30,827 nucleotides of DNA from an uncultured Eubacterium sp. (GTDB lineage Bacteria > Bacillota > Clostridia > Lachnospirales > Lachnospiraceae). The notes under the pieces were generated by a model. That model saw only the letters and a list, made by a program, of their open reading frames with translations. It did no database searches and was not told the origin of the DNA. The stretch lies in NCBI GenBank assembly GCA_910586445.1, contig CAJUHV010000046.1, positions 1 through 30,827 on the forward strand, read 5' to 3'. Positions 15,456-23,509 of the stretch are shown piece by piece; position 1 is the stretch's first letter, and every line of letters starts with the position of its first letter. The translations under genes were made by a program, and so were the position numbers.

Positions 15456-15521
15456 ATTATAGCACAAAATATTCCTAAGCTAATTTTTTTGCATAAACTG
15501 TAACTTTTTTGCATAAACTGC
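15456..15521 (-). promoter_or_regulatory. Promoter of the repeat lipoprotein with two LytTR-like direct repeats
   Basis: On the minus strand two copies of CAGTTTATGCAAAAAA lie exactly 20 bases apart (cores at 15513-15521 and 15493-15501), and 31 bases after the second core comes TATAAT (15456-15461). The hexamer at the -35 position (ATTAGC) is poor. ACAGTTTAT fits the published LytTR-site style ([TA][AC][CA]GTTN[AG][TG]); the other copy differs at the first base. Direct repeats two helical turns apart, just upstream of a weak -35, are the usual setting of AgrA/VirR-type activators. Confidence 0.6.
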
Positions 15522-15618
15522 ACAAATTCTATTCCAAATTTAACTACACCAAATAAATTTTTATACAATATAGACATATCAGCCTTATCATTTTTGTGTA
15601 TTTCGACTAATTTCGCTG

Positions 15619-16980
15619 CTATTCCATCATCAGCATTATTGTAAGACAGAATTCTCCGCCTCCCTGACTGACCGCGATATCTCCATAATACCTGCCTGCC
15701 GTGCGGCGGATATTGGCCAGTCCGTATCCATGCAGCCCATGCCCCTTTGAAGTGGGTATAAGCCCGGTGTCCTTTTCGATCCTGACCCGCCCTGTAAAGC
15801 TGTTGCGCACCTCGATCATGCAGGCATTATTTTTACGGTATGAGCAGAGGGATATGTATGCCTGTTCTCCTTCCCCTGCGTCGGCATGCTCTACTGCATT
15901 GCGCAGGGCATTGCTTAGAATTACGCTCATGTCAAATGCCTCAATACATGAGCCTGCCGGATAGTGAAAATCACACTGGAAACAGATCCCTTTTTTCTCC
16001 GCCTCGTCTTTATGCTCTGACAATACAGCATCCGTAACCGGATTTCCACTCTGAATGACACCGGCTGCTTCTTTCAGCGACTCCTTCAGCCTGGCGGCAT
16101 ATGCATCCGCCTCCTTTGTATTCCTGTCAGCATAGAGCCTTTCAAGCGTAACAATATGATCTGCCATGTCATGCTTTAAGCTCCTTATGCCTGCGTATGC
16201 CTCCTCCACATGTACAATGTGGCGCTTCATATCCTCAACCTGTCCTGCCAGCAGCTTTTCTTCCTGCTCCACCTTAATTCCCTGATACAGTACAACCGAT
16301 ACACATATCCCCGCCAGCAGCACCACATAAAAGAAAACAGAAACCGCATCCATTTTTGCAGAAACCGTTTCTTCCTTTAGAATATAAAATGTACGATAAT
16401 GCCTCATGACAAAATACCCGCAGATACCCACCAGCGGAAACATAGAAAGCATGCACAGCTCCCTTGCCATCAGCCCGTCATTTTTACAGACATATTCTCT
16501 TGCGATCAGCCATGTGCTGCTCATCAGTATGGAAAATTTCACAAGCAGGTAAAAAATGCACATAGAAATATAAAGCCCCGCCCATAACATTTCATGATGA
16601 TTCCCGGAAAAAAGCGGAAGATCTGCCAGCATACTGTAAACGTAATCCTGCAGTATGTCCGCCAGAGCCGAAGAAAGCTGCAGAACAGACAAAAACAGCA
16701 GAGCAAGGAATACCTTCTGCAGGCAGTTTCTCCGGTCAAAAGCACACATCACCACAAAAGCTGCCGCCACGCCCAGGCAGTACATGACAAACTCCCCTAC
16801 CATAACCGGTATCAGCCCAAACAGCAGTACCGCAGAAAAGTAAGCTGCCCCTGCACAAACTGCTCCCCTGCGCTCTATCACAAACGGCTCTGTAAACCGG
16901 AATATGGCATATATCATTAACAGCATTTCAATAAAAAGGCTGGCGTACGGCATCACCTGCATTATGAATGAATTTATCAC
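15619..16980 (-). CDS. GHKL sensor histidine kinase (AgrC/VirS-like), without a linked response regulator
   Basis: The 453-residue product starts at a GTG nine bases after GGAGG. About 230 N-terminal residues form six or seven membrane helices. A coiled stretch follows (VEQEEKLLAGQVEDMKRHIV) and then the phospho-acceptor motif RSLKHDMADHIVTLERLYAD, with His270. The GHKL ATPase domain has the N box VILSNALRNAVEHAD and the glycine-rich end GLHGYGLANIRRTAGRYYGD. This layout matches AgrC-type peptide-sensing kinases, whose partners are LytTR response regulators. No receiver-domain gene lies anywhere in the window. The next promoter downstream carries LytTR-like repeats. Confidence 0.92.
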   Translation of the reverse strand: MINSFIMQVMPYASLFIEMLLMIYAIFRFTEPFVIERRGAVCAGAAYFSAVLLFGLIPVMVGEFVMYCLGVAAAFVVMCAFDRRNCLQKVFLALLFLSVLQLSSALADILQDYVYSMLADLPLFSGNHHEMLWAGLYISMCIFYLLVKFSILMSSTWLIAREYVCKNDGLMARELCMLSMFPLVGICGYFVMRHYRTFYILKEETVSAKMDAVSVFFYVVLLAGICVSVVLYQGIKVEQEEKLLAGQVEDMKRHIVHVEEAYAGIRSLKHDMADHIVTLERLYADRNTKEADAYAARLKESLKEAAGVIQSGNPVTDAVLSEHKDEAEKKGICFQCDFHYPAGSCIEAFDMSVILSNALRNAVEHADAGEGEQAYISLCSYRKNNACMIEVRNSFTGRVRIEKDTGLIPTSKGHGLHGYGLANIRRTAGRYYGDIAVSQGGGEFCLTIMLMME

Positions 16981-17010
16981 CCTTTATGACCTCCTTTATT
17001 TCGATCAACT

Positions 17011-17124
17011 GTTTTTTTCATATGCTTTTTTTTCGTATGTTTTCTTTCATATTGTTTCTTTTATATGCTTTCTTTCATATGCTTTCTTTCATATGCTTTC
17101 TTTCATATGCTTTTTTTCATACTC
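17011..17124 (-). repeat. 14-bp tandem repeat in the kinase mRNA leader
   Basis: On the minus strand a unit of GCATATGAAAGAAA is repeated with a 14-base period, about eight copies; the copies nearer the promoter are almost perfect and those nearer the gene are degenerate. It occupies most of the leader between the promoter and the GGAGG of the kinase gene. The A/G-rich RNA would be largely unstructured. Copy number could vary by slippage. Confidence 0.8.
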
Positions 17125-17131
17125 TAAGAGA

Positions 17132-17160
17132 ACTATATATCAGTCTGTATGATCTGTCAA
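17132..17160 (-). promoter_or_regulatory. Promoter of the GHKL kinase gene
   Basis: On the minus strand TTGACA (17155-17160), 17 bases, then TATAGT (17132-17137). The distance to the start codon is about 150 bases, so the mRNA has a long leader holding the 14-bp repeats. Confidence 0.8.
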
Positions 17161-17181
17161 AAAGTATTTCAGGCCGCAAAA

Positions 17182-17222
17182 AAGCTGCCGCACTAAGCTG
17201 CTAAGCCTTAGAGCGGCAGCTT
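17182..17222 (-). terminator. Terminator after the NifX-like gene
   Basis: A 16-bp stem with one mismatch (17182-17197 with 17207-17222; core AAGCTGCCGC/GCGGCAGCTT) and a 9-base loop is followed on the minus strand by six T (complement of 17178-17183). It separates this gene from the kinase promoter. Confidence 0.88.
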
Positions 17223-17274
17223 CCCTGCCTTATTGTTTCTTCGCTGCGGACATACGGCAGTTTTGTTTACTGCC

Positions 17275-17688
17275 TCAATTACCTGCACAGCCGTGCTTAT
17301 TCTGTCCACAATGGTGTCCATCTGAATGGTGATGCCCCTCTCCATGATGCCCATGGCTATGATCACAATGAACATTTGGATTAAACACAAGGTTTCCCGC
17401 AAGCAGCCGATCCACTGCTTCATCCGTACTGCCGGACACCCCGCCATACAGACGGATACCTGCTTCTGCCAATGCCTCCTGTGCGCCCTGGCCGATTCCT
17501 CCGCAGATCAGCGTATCCACATGCAGTCCCAAAAGCATTCCTGCCAATGCCCCATGGCCGTTTCCTTCCGTATCTACGACCTGCGCAGCTGACACCCTGC
17601 CCTCCTCAATGTCATAAACCTTAAACTGTTTTGTATGTCCAAAATGCTGATATACGTTTCCCTCTTCATAAGTGACCGCAATCTTCAT
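17275..17688 (-). CDS. NifX/NifB-type dinitrogenase iron-molybdenum cofactor domain protein with His-rich tail
   Basis: The 137-residue product starts MKIAVTYEEGNVYQHFGHTK, chosen because AAGGA precedes it and because this is the family start; the frame is open further upstream without support. Residues 1-105 form the NifX/NifB C-terminal fold with FGHTKQFKVYDIEEG and the glycine-rich LICGGIGQGAQEALAEAGIR. The last 30 residues are a metal-binding tail of histidines (HSHGHHGEGHHHSDGHHC) and cysteines. Non-nitrogen-fixing anaerobes often carry such small proteins, thought to bind iron-sulfur or other metal clusters. No nif genes are nearby. It appears to be a single gene with its own terminator. 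Confidence 0.88.
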   Translation of the reverse strand: MKIAVTYEEGNVYQHFGHTKQFKVYDIEEGRVSAAQVVDTEGNGHGALAGMLLGLHVDTLICGGIGQGAQEALAEAGIRLYGGVSGSTDEAVDRLLAGNLVFNPNVHCDHSHGHHGEGHHHSDGHHCGQNKHGCAGN

Positions 17689-17887
17689 GATCCTTTTTCC
17701 CATCCTTTCCCCGGCTGCTTCTGCCGTATATTCTCTCCTGCTGTTTTTTATCTCTCTCTGCAATATGATACTGCTGCGGGATGTACAATGCAAGCGTTAT
17801 CCGAAAAATCTGCCTGCTCTGGAGCGTGTTTGAAAAATCATTCCCGTGATCTGTTCCAGCTCTGACACAGGCATCCTGCCTCTTTCC

Positions 17888-18625
17888 TTACATATTCCAC
17901 TCCAGCAGCTTTCCTAAAAAACGGCGCAGCTTTTCCGTCTTTGGCTGTGCGAAAATCTGCCCGCTCTCTCCATATTCCATCAAAGTACCTTCACACAAAA
18001 ATGCCGCTTTATCACATGCATGACGGGCAAATCCCATTTCATGTGTTACAATGATAAAATCCAGCCCTTCATTTTTGAGCTCGTGAATAATATCCAGTAC
18101 TTCCGTCGTATACTCCGGGTCCAATGCACTGGTCGGTTCATCTAACAGCAGCAGCTTGGGCTTTGCGGCCACTGCCCGTGCAATTGCCACGCGCTGCTGC
18201 TGTCCGCCGGACAGTTCTGCCGGTTTCTTTTTCCAGTCGTCTTTCAGCCCAAAGCGCGCGAGCAGCTCCATTGCCAGCCCGCACGCCTCTTCATGTGAAT
18301 ATCCATGCACCTGCTCTAAGGGCACTGCAATATTTGCCATTGCGTTCATATGCCGGAACAGGCCGCCCTGCTGAAAGACAAACCCTAATTTTCTGCGGTA
18401 TCGAAGCAGTGAAGCCTCTTTTGCATCGACCACTTCCCCGTCTACATGCAGAACACCGGTCGTCGGTGCAGTCAGTCCGCCGATTATGCGCAGCAGCGTA
18501 GACTTTCCTCCCCCAGAAGGCCCTATAATGGCAAGCGCGTGCACGTCATCCGAAAAATCTGTCGGCTTTAAGACAGGCTTTCCATCTTCAAACTGCTTGG
18601 AGAGATTTTGAAACTCAATTTTCAT
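17888..18625 (-). CDS. Polar amino acid ABC transporter, ATP-binding protein
   Basis: The 245-residue ATPase has Walker A GPSGGGKST (35-43), the Q loop region FVFQQGGLF, the signature LSGGQQQRVAIARA, Walker B LLLLDEPTSALD and the switch HEMGFARHA. This pattern is that of GlnQ/HisP-type importers. The start MKIEFQN at 18625 follows AAAGGAAG; it overlaps the end of the permease gene by 11 bases. It energises uptake through the adjacent permease and binding protein. Confidence 0.95.
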   Translation of the reverse strand: MKIEFQNLSKQFEDGKPVLKPTDFSDDVHALAIIGPSGGGKSTLLRIIGGLTAPTTGVLHVDGEVVDAKEASLLRYRRKLGFVFQQGGLFRHMNAMANIAVPLEQVHGYSHEEACGLAMELLARFGLKDDWKKKPAELSGGQQQRVAIARAVAAKPKLLLLDEPTSALDPEYTTEVLDIIHELKNEGLDFIIVTHEMGFARHACDKAAFLCEGTLMEYGESGQIFAQPKTEKLRRFLGKLLEWNM

Positions 18626-19403
18626 AATGAAACTTCCTTTCCAGCCGTTCACTGATCAAGGAAACCGGCAGCGTCAGGCATAAATAAAGCACTCCCAGAA
18701 ACAGGTAGCATTCAAACAGACGGAAATTCACTGCACTGATCTCCCGCATTGTCTGTGTCAGCTCAATCACTGCAATCATAGAAAGAAGGGACGAGTCTTT
18801 GATGATCGAAGCAAACTGCCCTGTAAGCGGCGGGAGCGTACGCGCTGCCATCTGTGGAAGCACAACATAACGCCATGCCTGCCTCCTCGTAAACCCGACT
18901 GCACGTGCTGCTTCTAACTGGGAGCCTTCTATAGACAAAAGGCTCCCCCTGATAATCTCTGCGACATATGCCCCTTCAAATATAGATAAAATAATTACTC
19001 CTGCTGCAAAACGGTTTTCGACGCCCCACGCAGTTCCTACTATATAAAAAAACAGATAAATCTGCATGATCAGCGGCGTACCGCGAATAAACTTTACATA
19101 AATGCTGCAAAAATATCTGATTACAAGCAGTGACGACCCCTGGCCTGCGGCGCATAACATGCCGATCACAAGGCTGGACAGCAGGCTGGACAGACTGAGG
19201 CCCAGCGTGGTCAAAAAGCCATTCCATATACGCAGCCTAAATTGACCCAGAAAGGAAAAGTCAAGCCGTACCTGTATGGCATTTAAGGAAATCCAAAACA
19301 GCATTATCCACAAGATCACTACAAACAGCATATTCATTAAAACAGCTGCCCATCCTGCCTGCTCTTTTTCCGATATCCAAAATAATTTCCGTAGTCTTTT
19401 CAT
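18615..19403 (-). CDS. Polar amino acid ABC transporter, permease
   Basis: The 262-residue membrane protein has a hydrophobic N-terminal helix (about 18-42) and then the HisM/GlnP-type domain with FLTTLGLSLSSLLSSLVIGM, FIRGTPLIMQIYLFFY and the EAA loop LEAARAVGFTRRQAWRYVVL-PQ, which contacts the ATPase. Only one permease gene is present, so it probably works as a homodimer. The binding-protein gene is 21 bases upstream. Confidence 0.94.
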   Translation of the reverse strand: MKRLRKLFWISEKEQAGWAAVLMNMLFVVILWIMLFWISLNAIQVRLDFSFLGQFRLRIWNGFLTTLGLSLSSLLSSLVIGMLCAAGQGSSLLVIRYFCSIYVKFIRGTPLIMQIYLFFYIVGTAWGVENRFAAGVIILSIFEGAYVAEIIRGSLLSIEGSQLEAARAVGFTRRQAWRYVVLPQMAARTLPPLTGQFASIIKDSSLLSMIAVIELTQTMREISAVNFRLFECYLFLGVLYLCLTLPVSLISERLERKFHYEN

Positions 19404-19424
19404 AAGTATTTATGTCTCCCGCTC

Positions 19425-20351
19425 CTACTCATCCATATCAAAAAACCACTGGAATTCAAGTTCATCAAATGCCTTCTTTTCTTCTGCCAGGTGTTTTTCC
19501 GTCAGCTGGTCATAACCGCCGTTTTCCTTATACTCTGCAAGAAATGCATTCAGCTGATCCAGCAGCTCCTGATTGCCTTTGCGTACTGCAATCCCCCACT
19601 TTTCCGGCTCCTGGAACGGTATAAAGACTGCCGCAGTCGTATCCGGGTTGAGCTGCCAGTTCCGATAAATTGTCAGCTGGTCATAGATAAATCCATCCGC
19701 CCGCCCCTGCGATACTTCCATCACGCAGGCACTTTCATCCGGCATGGCCATCACTTCTGCTTCTGTCAGGTTCTTTTCCGCATACATATGCCCTGTAGAA
19801 CCCGATTTTACGGCAACCACTTTTCCTTTTTGGTTCAGATCATCTATAGACGCAATCTCAGAATCCTCATTTGCCAGTACTGCCAGCAGTGCATTCGCAT
19901 AAGGATCTGAAAAATCAATCAGCTCTTTCCGCTCATCGGTAATCGTCATAGAAGAAATCACAAGATCTGCCGCCCCTGTCTGCAGCGCCGGAATCAGGCC
20001 GTCCCACGCTGTATTTTCAATCTGTATCTCATATCCGGCATATTCCCCGAACGCTTTCATCAGATCTACACTGACTCCCGCCGGGTTTCCTGCGTCATCC
20101 CTTGTTTCAAACGGCGGATAAGCAAGCTCCATTGCTACCTTCAGCGTCTCGGTGCCGTCCGCACCAGACGCAGGGTCATCCTGTGCCTGCTCATCCGAAT
20201 CCGTATTTTTTGTATCTCCCTCTTCCTGATCAGAGGCTGTGCCTTTTCCTGCCGTGTCATCTGCCTGCGTATCTGAATTACTGCTGTCTCCACATCCTGT
20301 CATGGAAAATGCGATCAATGCTGTTAATAGTAAAGCAGCCATTTTTTTCAT
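19425..20351 (-). CDS. Polar amino acid ABC transporter, substrate-binding lipoprotein
   Basis: The 308-residue protein has a lipoprotein signal (MKKMAALLLTALIAFSMTGC) with cysteine at residue 20, an acidic Ser/Asp/Gln linker of about 45 residues, and the periplasmic-binding-type fold starting at LKVAMELAYPPFETRDD. Family motifs include WDGLIPALQTGAADLVISSM, TITDERKELIDFSDPYANA and VAVKSGSTGHMYAEKN. It delivers an amino acid to the permease; which one cannot be read from sequence. It is the first gene of the three-gene operon. Only a weak promoter could be proposed in the 160 bases upstream. Confidence 0.94.
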   Translation of the reverse strand: MKKMAALLLTALIAFSMTGCGDSSNSDTQADDTAGKGTASDQEEGDTKNTDSDEQAQDDPASGADGTETLKVAMELAYPPFETRDDAGNPAGVSVDLMKAFGEYAGYEIQIENTAWDGLIPALQTGAADLVISSMTITDERKELIDFSDPYANALLAVLANEDSEIASIDDLNQKGKVVAVKSGSTGHMYAEKNLTEAEVMAMPDESACVMEVSQGRADGFIYDQLTIYRNWQLNPDTTAAVFIPFQEPEKWGIAVRKGNQELLDQLNAFLAEYKENGGYDQLTEKHLAEEKKAFDELEFQWFFDMDE

Positions 20352-20511
20352 CTTTCATGTCTCCTCTCGCGTTTTTATGTGTGTTCTTTTGTACTGCGCC
20401 TTATAAAAGACGTAATAATAAGATATCGCAATATGACCGGTTTGTAAAGAAGGCACCTGCTGGTTTCTATGTTACTTTTTGTAACTGTGTATAAAACGGG
20501 CAGTCCTCATA

Positions 20512-21813
20512 TTACACAAGTCCTGCCAGTGCCGGCAGCCCCATACTGATAAACGGCACATAAGTAACCAGCATCAGTCCTGCCAGAATTGCGATATAGT
20601 ACCAAATCATATACGGCAGCGTCTCTGCAAGCGAAGACCTGCCGACTTTAATCGCAACAAACAGCGTATTTCCAACCGGAGGGGTAATATTGCCGATACA
20701 AAGGTTATATACAAGTACAAGCCCGAAATGAATCGGATTCATGCCAAAGCTCTGTACGATCGGCAGAAACAGCGGCGTAAAAATCAAAATCGCCGGGGTC
20801 ACGTCCATAAATGTGCCTGCTACTAATAAAATCACATTCATGATCAGCAGAATGATAATCTTATTATTTGTAAGTCCGAGCAGCGCAGCAGAAACAGCCT
20901 GCGGGATCTGTGTAAATGCCATAATCCAGCCGAGAATATTTGACACACCGATCAAAAATACGACCATTCCACTCATCTTTGCACTGTCTACTACAATATT
21001 CCAGAAAGACTTCAAGGTAATGTTGCGGTAGCAGATGCCTAAGATCAGCGCATATACAACCGCTATGGCTGAACCTTCTGTCGCGGTAAACACGCCGCCT
21101 ACTATGCCGCCGATTACGACAACAATCAATGACAGGGCAGGTATTGCACACAGTGTGCACATGCCCAGATTTTTCCAGTCAAACCTGCCTTTGTCTCCAG
21201 TGTAGCCTTTGCGCAGCGCAATGACAACGCCTACTGCCATACAGCATACTGCCCATAAAATCCCCGGTATATATCCTCCAAGAAACAGCGCTGCAACAGA
21301 TGTCCCGCCTGAAGCAAGTGAATACGTAATCAATGCATTAGATGGCGGGATCAAAAGTCCCGATGGTGCTGAAGCACCGTTTGTAGCTGCACAAAGCGCC
21401 GGATCATATCCCTGCCTTTCCTCGCCTTCTTTTACCATGCTGCCTACTGCTGCTGCCGCTGCCGAGGCAGAACCGGATATCGCACCAAACAGTGCGTTTG
21501 CTCCGGCATTTGTCACCAAAAGCGCACCCGGAAATTTACCCAGTATAGCCATAACAAAATCTACCAGCCGCTTTGCAATGCCTCCCTGATTCATCAGATT
21601 TCCTGCCAGAATAAAAAAAGGAATTGCTGTCAGGCTGAATTTGCTCATGCCGACAAATGTTCTCTGCGCCGCTGTAACAACCGATACATCCAATGATACA
21701 GTGCCGAGTATTGTCACCAGAGACGAAATACCAATTGCATAAGCAATCGGAACTCCGAGGGCCAGCAGTACCATCAAAACAATTAATATAAGGAATAAAG
21801 ATTGAATAGCCAT
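20512..21813 (-). CDS. TRAP transporter large permease (DctM type)
   Basis: The 433-residue, highly hydrophobic protein has a dozen membrane segments and the family motifs AIPFFILAGNLMNQGGIAKR, GAISGSASAAAAAVGSMVKE and IPPSNALITYSLASGG, then a second half with VAGTFMDVTPAILIFTPLFL and NLCIGNITPPVGNTLFVAIK. It forms the sodium-driven transport channel with the small subunit. Its start shares one base with the stop of the DctQ gene (TAATG). Confidence 0.96.
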   Translation of the reverse strand: MAIQSLFLILIVLMVLLALGVPIAYAIGISSLVTILGTVSLDVSVVTAAQRTFVGMSKFSLTAIPFFILAGNLMNQGGIAKRLVDFVMAILGKFPGALLVTNAGANALFGAISGSASAAAAAVGSMVKEGEERQGYDPALCAATNGASAPSGLLIPPSNALITYSLASGGTSVAALFLGGYIPGILWAVCCMAVGVVIALRKGYTGDKGRFDWKNLGMCTLCAIPALSLIVVVIGGIVGGVFTATEGSAIAVVYALILGICYRNITLKSFWNIVVDSAKMSGMVVFLIGVSNILGWIMAFTQIPQAVSAALLGLTNNKIIILLIMNVILLVAGTFMDVTPAILIFTPLFLPIVQSFGMNPIHFGLVLVYNLCIGNITPPVGNTLFVAIKVGRSSLAETLPYMIWYYIAILAGLMLVTYVPFISMGLPALAGLV

Positions 21814-22292
21814 TATGCTGCCTCCTCCTTCTGTTTTATAATATCAATAATGTTCAGCGCCGTGTAAACCATATTCAACAGTCCGCATAACGGCAGGACA
21901 ATATAAAAAATGCCGATTGGAACACCGAGTGAAGACGTCATCTGTCCCATAGCCAGGTTTGTAATCTGGATGCCCCCATATGTCAAAATAACTGCCGAAA
22001 AAAGAAATGCTGTCACTTCGCCCAGGCAGAGCAGCAGCTTTTGGGCAGCAGGACTCACGCGCTCTACTAAAATCGGTATGTTCATATGTCCCCGCTCGGA
22101 AGTAACAATGGAGGCCCCCAGAAGGCTCATCCATGCAAACATATAAGACACCAGCTCTTCCGACCAGGACGATGGACTGCCAAGGACATAGCGGGTAAAC
22201 ACCTGCCAACAGGTCAGCGCGACCATGACCAGAAAACTGCCTCCCGCCAGAATATTCAATAATCCAGTAAGCACTTTACGCAGACCGCTCAT
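21813..22292 (-). CDS. TRAP transporter small permease (DctQ type)
   Basis: The 159-residue protein has four membrane helices and the family segment FTRYVLGSPSSWSEELVSYM, followed by FAWMSLLGASIVTSERGHMN. It overlaps the binding-protein gene by four bases and the DctM gene by one, so the three subunits are translationally coupled. Confidence 0.95.
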   Translation of the reverse strand: MSGLRKVLTGLLNILAGGSFLVMVALTCWQVFTRYVLGSPSSWSEELVSYMFAWMSLLGASIVTSERGHMNIPILVERVSPAAQKLLLCLGEVTAFLFSAVILTYGGIQITNLAMGQMTSSLGVPIGIFYIVLPLCGLLNMVYTALNIIDIIKQKEEAA

Positions 22293-23332
22293 GATCCTGC
22301 ACCTCCTTTCGATTCTTCTCCTGCAAATTTTTGGTTATATTCCTGTATGGCTTCGTAAAACTGCCTCAGATCAGGATACTGCTCCAGCACGGATTCGTGC
22401 ATAGGCAGGCATATTTCTTGAAATGGTGCCGTATCCGGGTACAAGAAGGTAACGCCCTGATCTTTTTCTGCTTTATTTTTTGCCGCTTCTACTGCCAGTG
22501 TCCACTCTTCACGCTCTACCTTGTTGACAACAGCAAATCCCTCTTCAAATACTGTGCGGCCTTCCTGCGGCATATCATTTAAAAATGCGCTGTTTCCTAT
22601 TAATATATCTGGTATCATCTGGTGCATATCATAAGAATAATATTTGCAGACATCGCCATGTCCATTAGAAGTCAGTGCCATCTCATTATTCTCTGCACCA
22701 TCTATAATCTTAGACTGCAGGGATGTGTACACCTCCCCAAATCCCATAGGCGTTGCCGAACCGCCGAGCAGCCGCATCATTTCCACATTCGTCGGAGACT
22801 GCTGCACACGGATCTTTAAGCCTTTTAGATCTGCCGGCGACTCAATCGGTGTAGAAACTGTATAAAAATTCCTGGTTCCGGCATCTATCCAGGTAACTGC
22901 CTCAAATCCGGCTTTTTTTGTAGACTCAAAAATAGGCCCGGTTATCTCAGGATCATCCATGGCTGCATGATATGCTTCGCTGGAGGCAAATAAATAAGGC
23001 ATGTTAAATAACGTATAATTATCCGAAAATGTTTCTAAAATAGAGTTGCTCGCTACGCAGAAGTCAATTGCTCCCGTCTGCGTCAGCTGAACCATATCTG
23101 TCTGCGAACCAAGCAGCTCACTTGGAAACACTTCAATATCATATTTGTCCCCCAGCCTGCTTTCTACAAATTTTTCAAACTCCAGCAGGGCAATATGGGT
23201 CGGATGGTCTGTTGCCTGATTATGCCCGATACGGACGATTTTTTTACCGGAACTTCCTCCTCCGCAGCCTGCCAGAGCCGTCATAAGTACTGTGCATATG
23301 ACAGCCGCCAATACTGCTTGAAATTTCTTCAT
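22289..23332 (-). CDS. TRAP transporter substrate-binding lipoprotein (DctP family)
   Basis: The 347-residue protein starts MKKFQAVLAAVICTVLMTAL behind AAAGGAGC, with lipobox cysteine in LAGCGGG; an in-frame ATG six codons upstream overlaps the ribosome site and was not used. The DctP fold shows IGHNQATDHPTHIALLEFEK, EVFPSELLGSQTDMVQLTQT, and the conserved arginine region LKGLKIRVQQSPTNVEMMRL that binds the carboxylate of the ligand, followed by GFGEVYTSLQSKIIDGAENN. The substrate is an organic acid of unknown identity. The divergent AraC-type gene may control this operon. Confidence 0.95.
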   Translation of the reverse strand: MKKFQAVLAAVICTVLMTALAGCGGGSSGKKIVRIGHNQATDHPTHIALLEFEKFVESRLGDKYDIEVFPSELLGSQTDMVQLTQTGAIDFCVASNSILETFSDNYTLFNMPYLFASSEAYHAAMDDPEITGPIFESTKKAGFEAVTWIDAGTRNFYTVSTPIESPADLKGLKIRVQQSPTNVEMMRLLGGSATPMGFGEVYTSLQSKIIDGAENNEMALTSNGHGDVCKYYSYDMHQMIPDILIGNSAFLNDMPQEGRTVFEEGFAVVNKVEREEWTLAVEAAKNKAEKDQGVTFLYPDTAPFQEICLPMHESVLEQYPDLRQFYEAIQEYNQKFAGEESKGGAGS

Positions 23333-23402
23333 ACTTTTGCTCCTTTCCATAACAACGTGACTGCCAGGATATTTTTGGCATTTTTCACATATCAGTAGCG
23401 AT

Positions 23403-23473
23403 ATTATACCTTATTTATGTTCAATTTTGCCTAGTAATAATCACTTGAAATCTGGTAAATATTGTAGTAAAAT
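23403..23473. promoter_or_regulatory. Promoter region between the TRAP operon and the AraC-type gene
   Basis: Plus strand: TTGAAA (23445-23450), 17 bases, TAAAAT (23468-23473), placing the start of the mRNA about 30 bases before the AraC-type gene. Minus strand: TATAAT (23403-23408) with no good -35, as expected for an activator-dependent TRAP promoter. Confidence 0.5.
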
Positions 23474-23509
23474 ACTAAAAATACATCAGAGCAAAGGGAA
23501 TTTTTATAT

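Noticed and set aside
18124..18501. Plus-strand open frame over the ABC ATPase gene
   Set aside because: It is antisense to a well-supported gene and Ala/Arg/Pro-rich from codon mirroring.
20470..20500. Terminator after the TRAP operon (GTTAC-N5-GTAAC)
   Set aside because: The stem has only five base pairs and no T-run.
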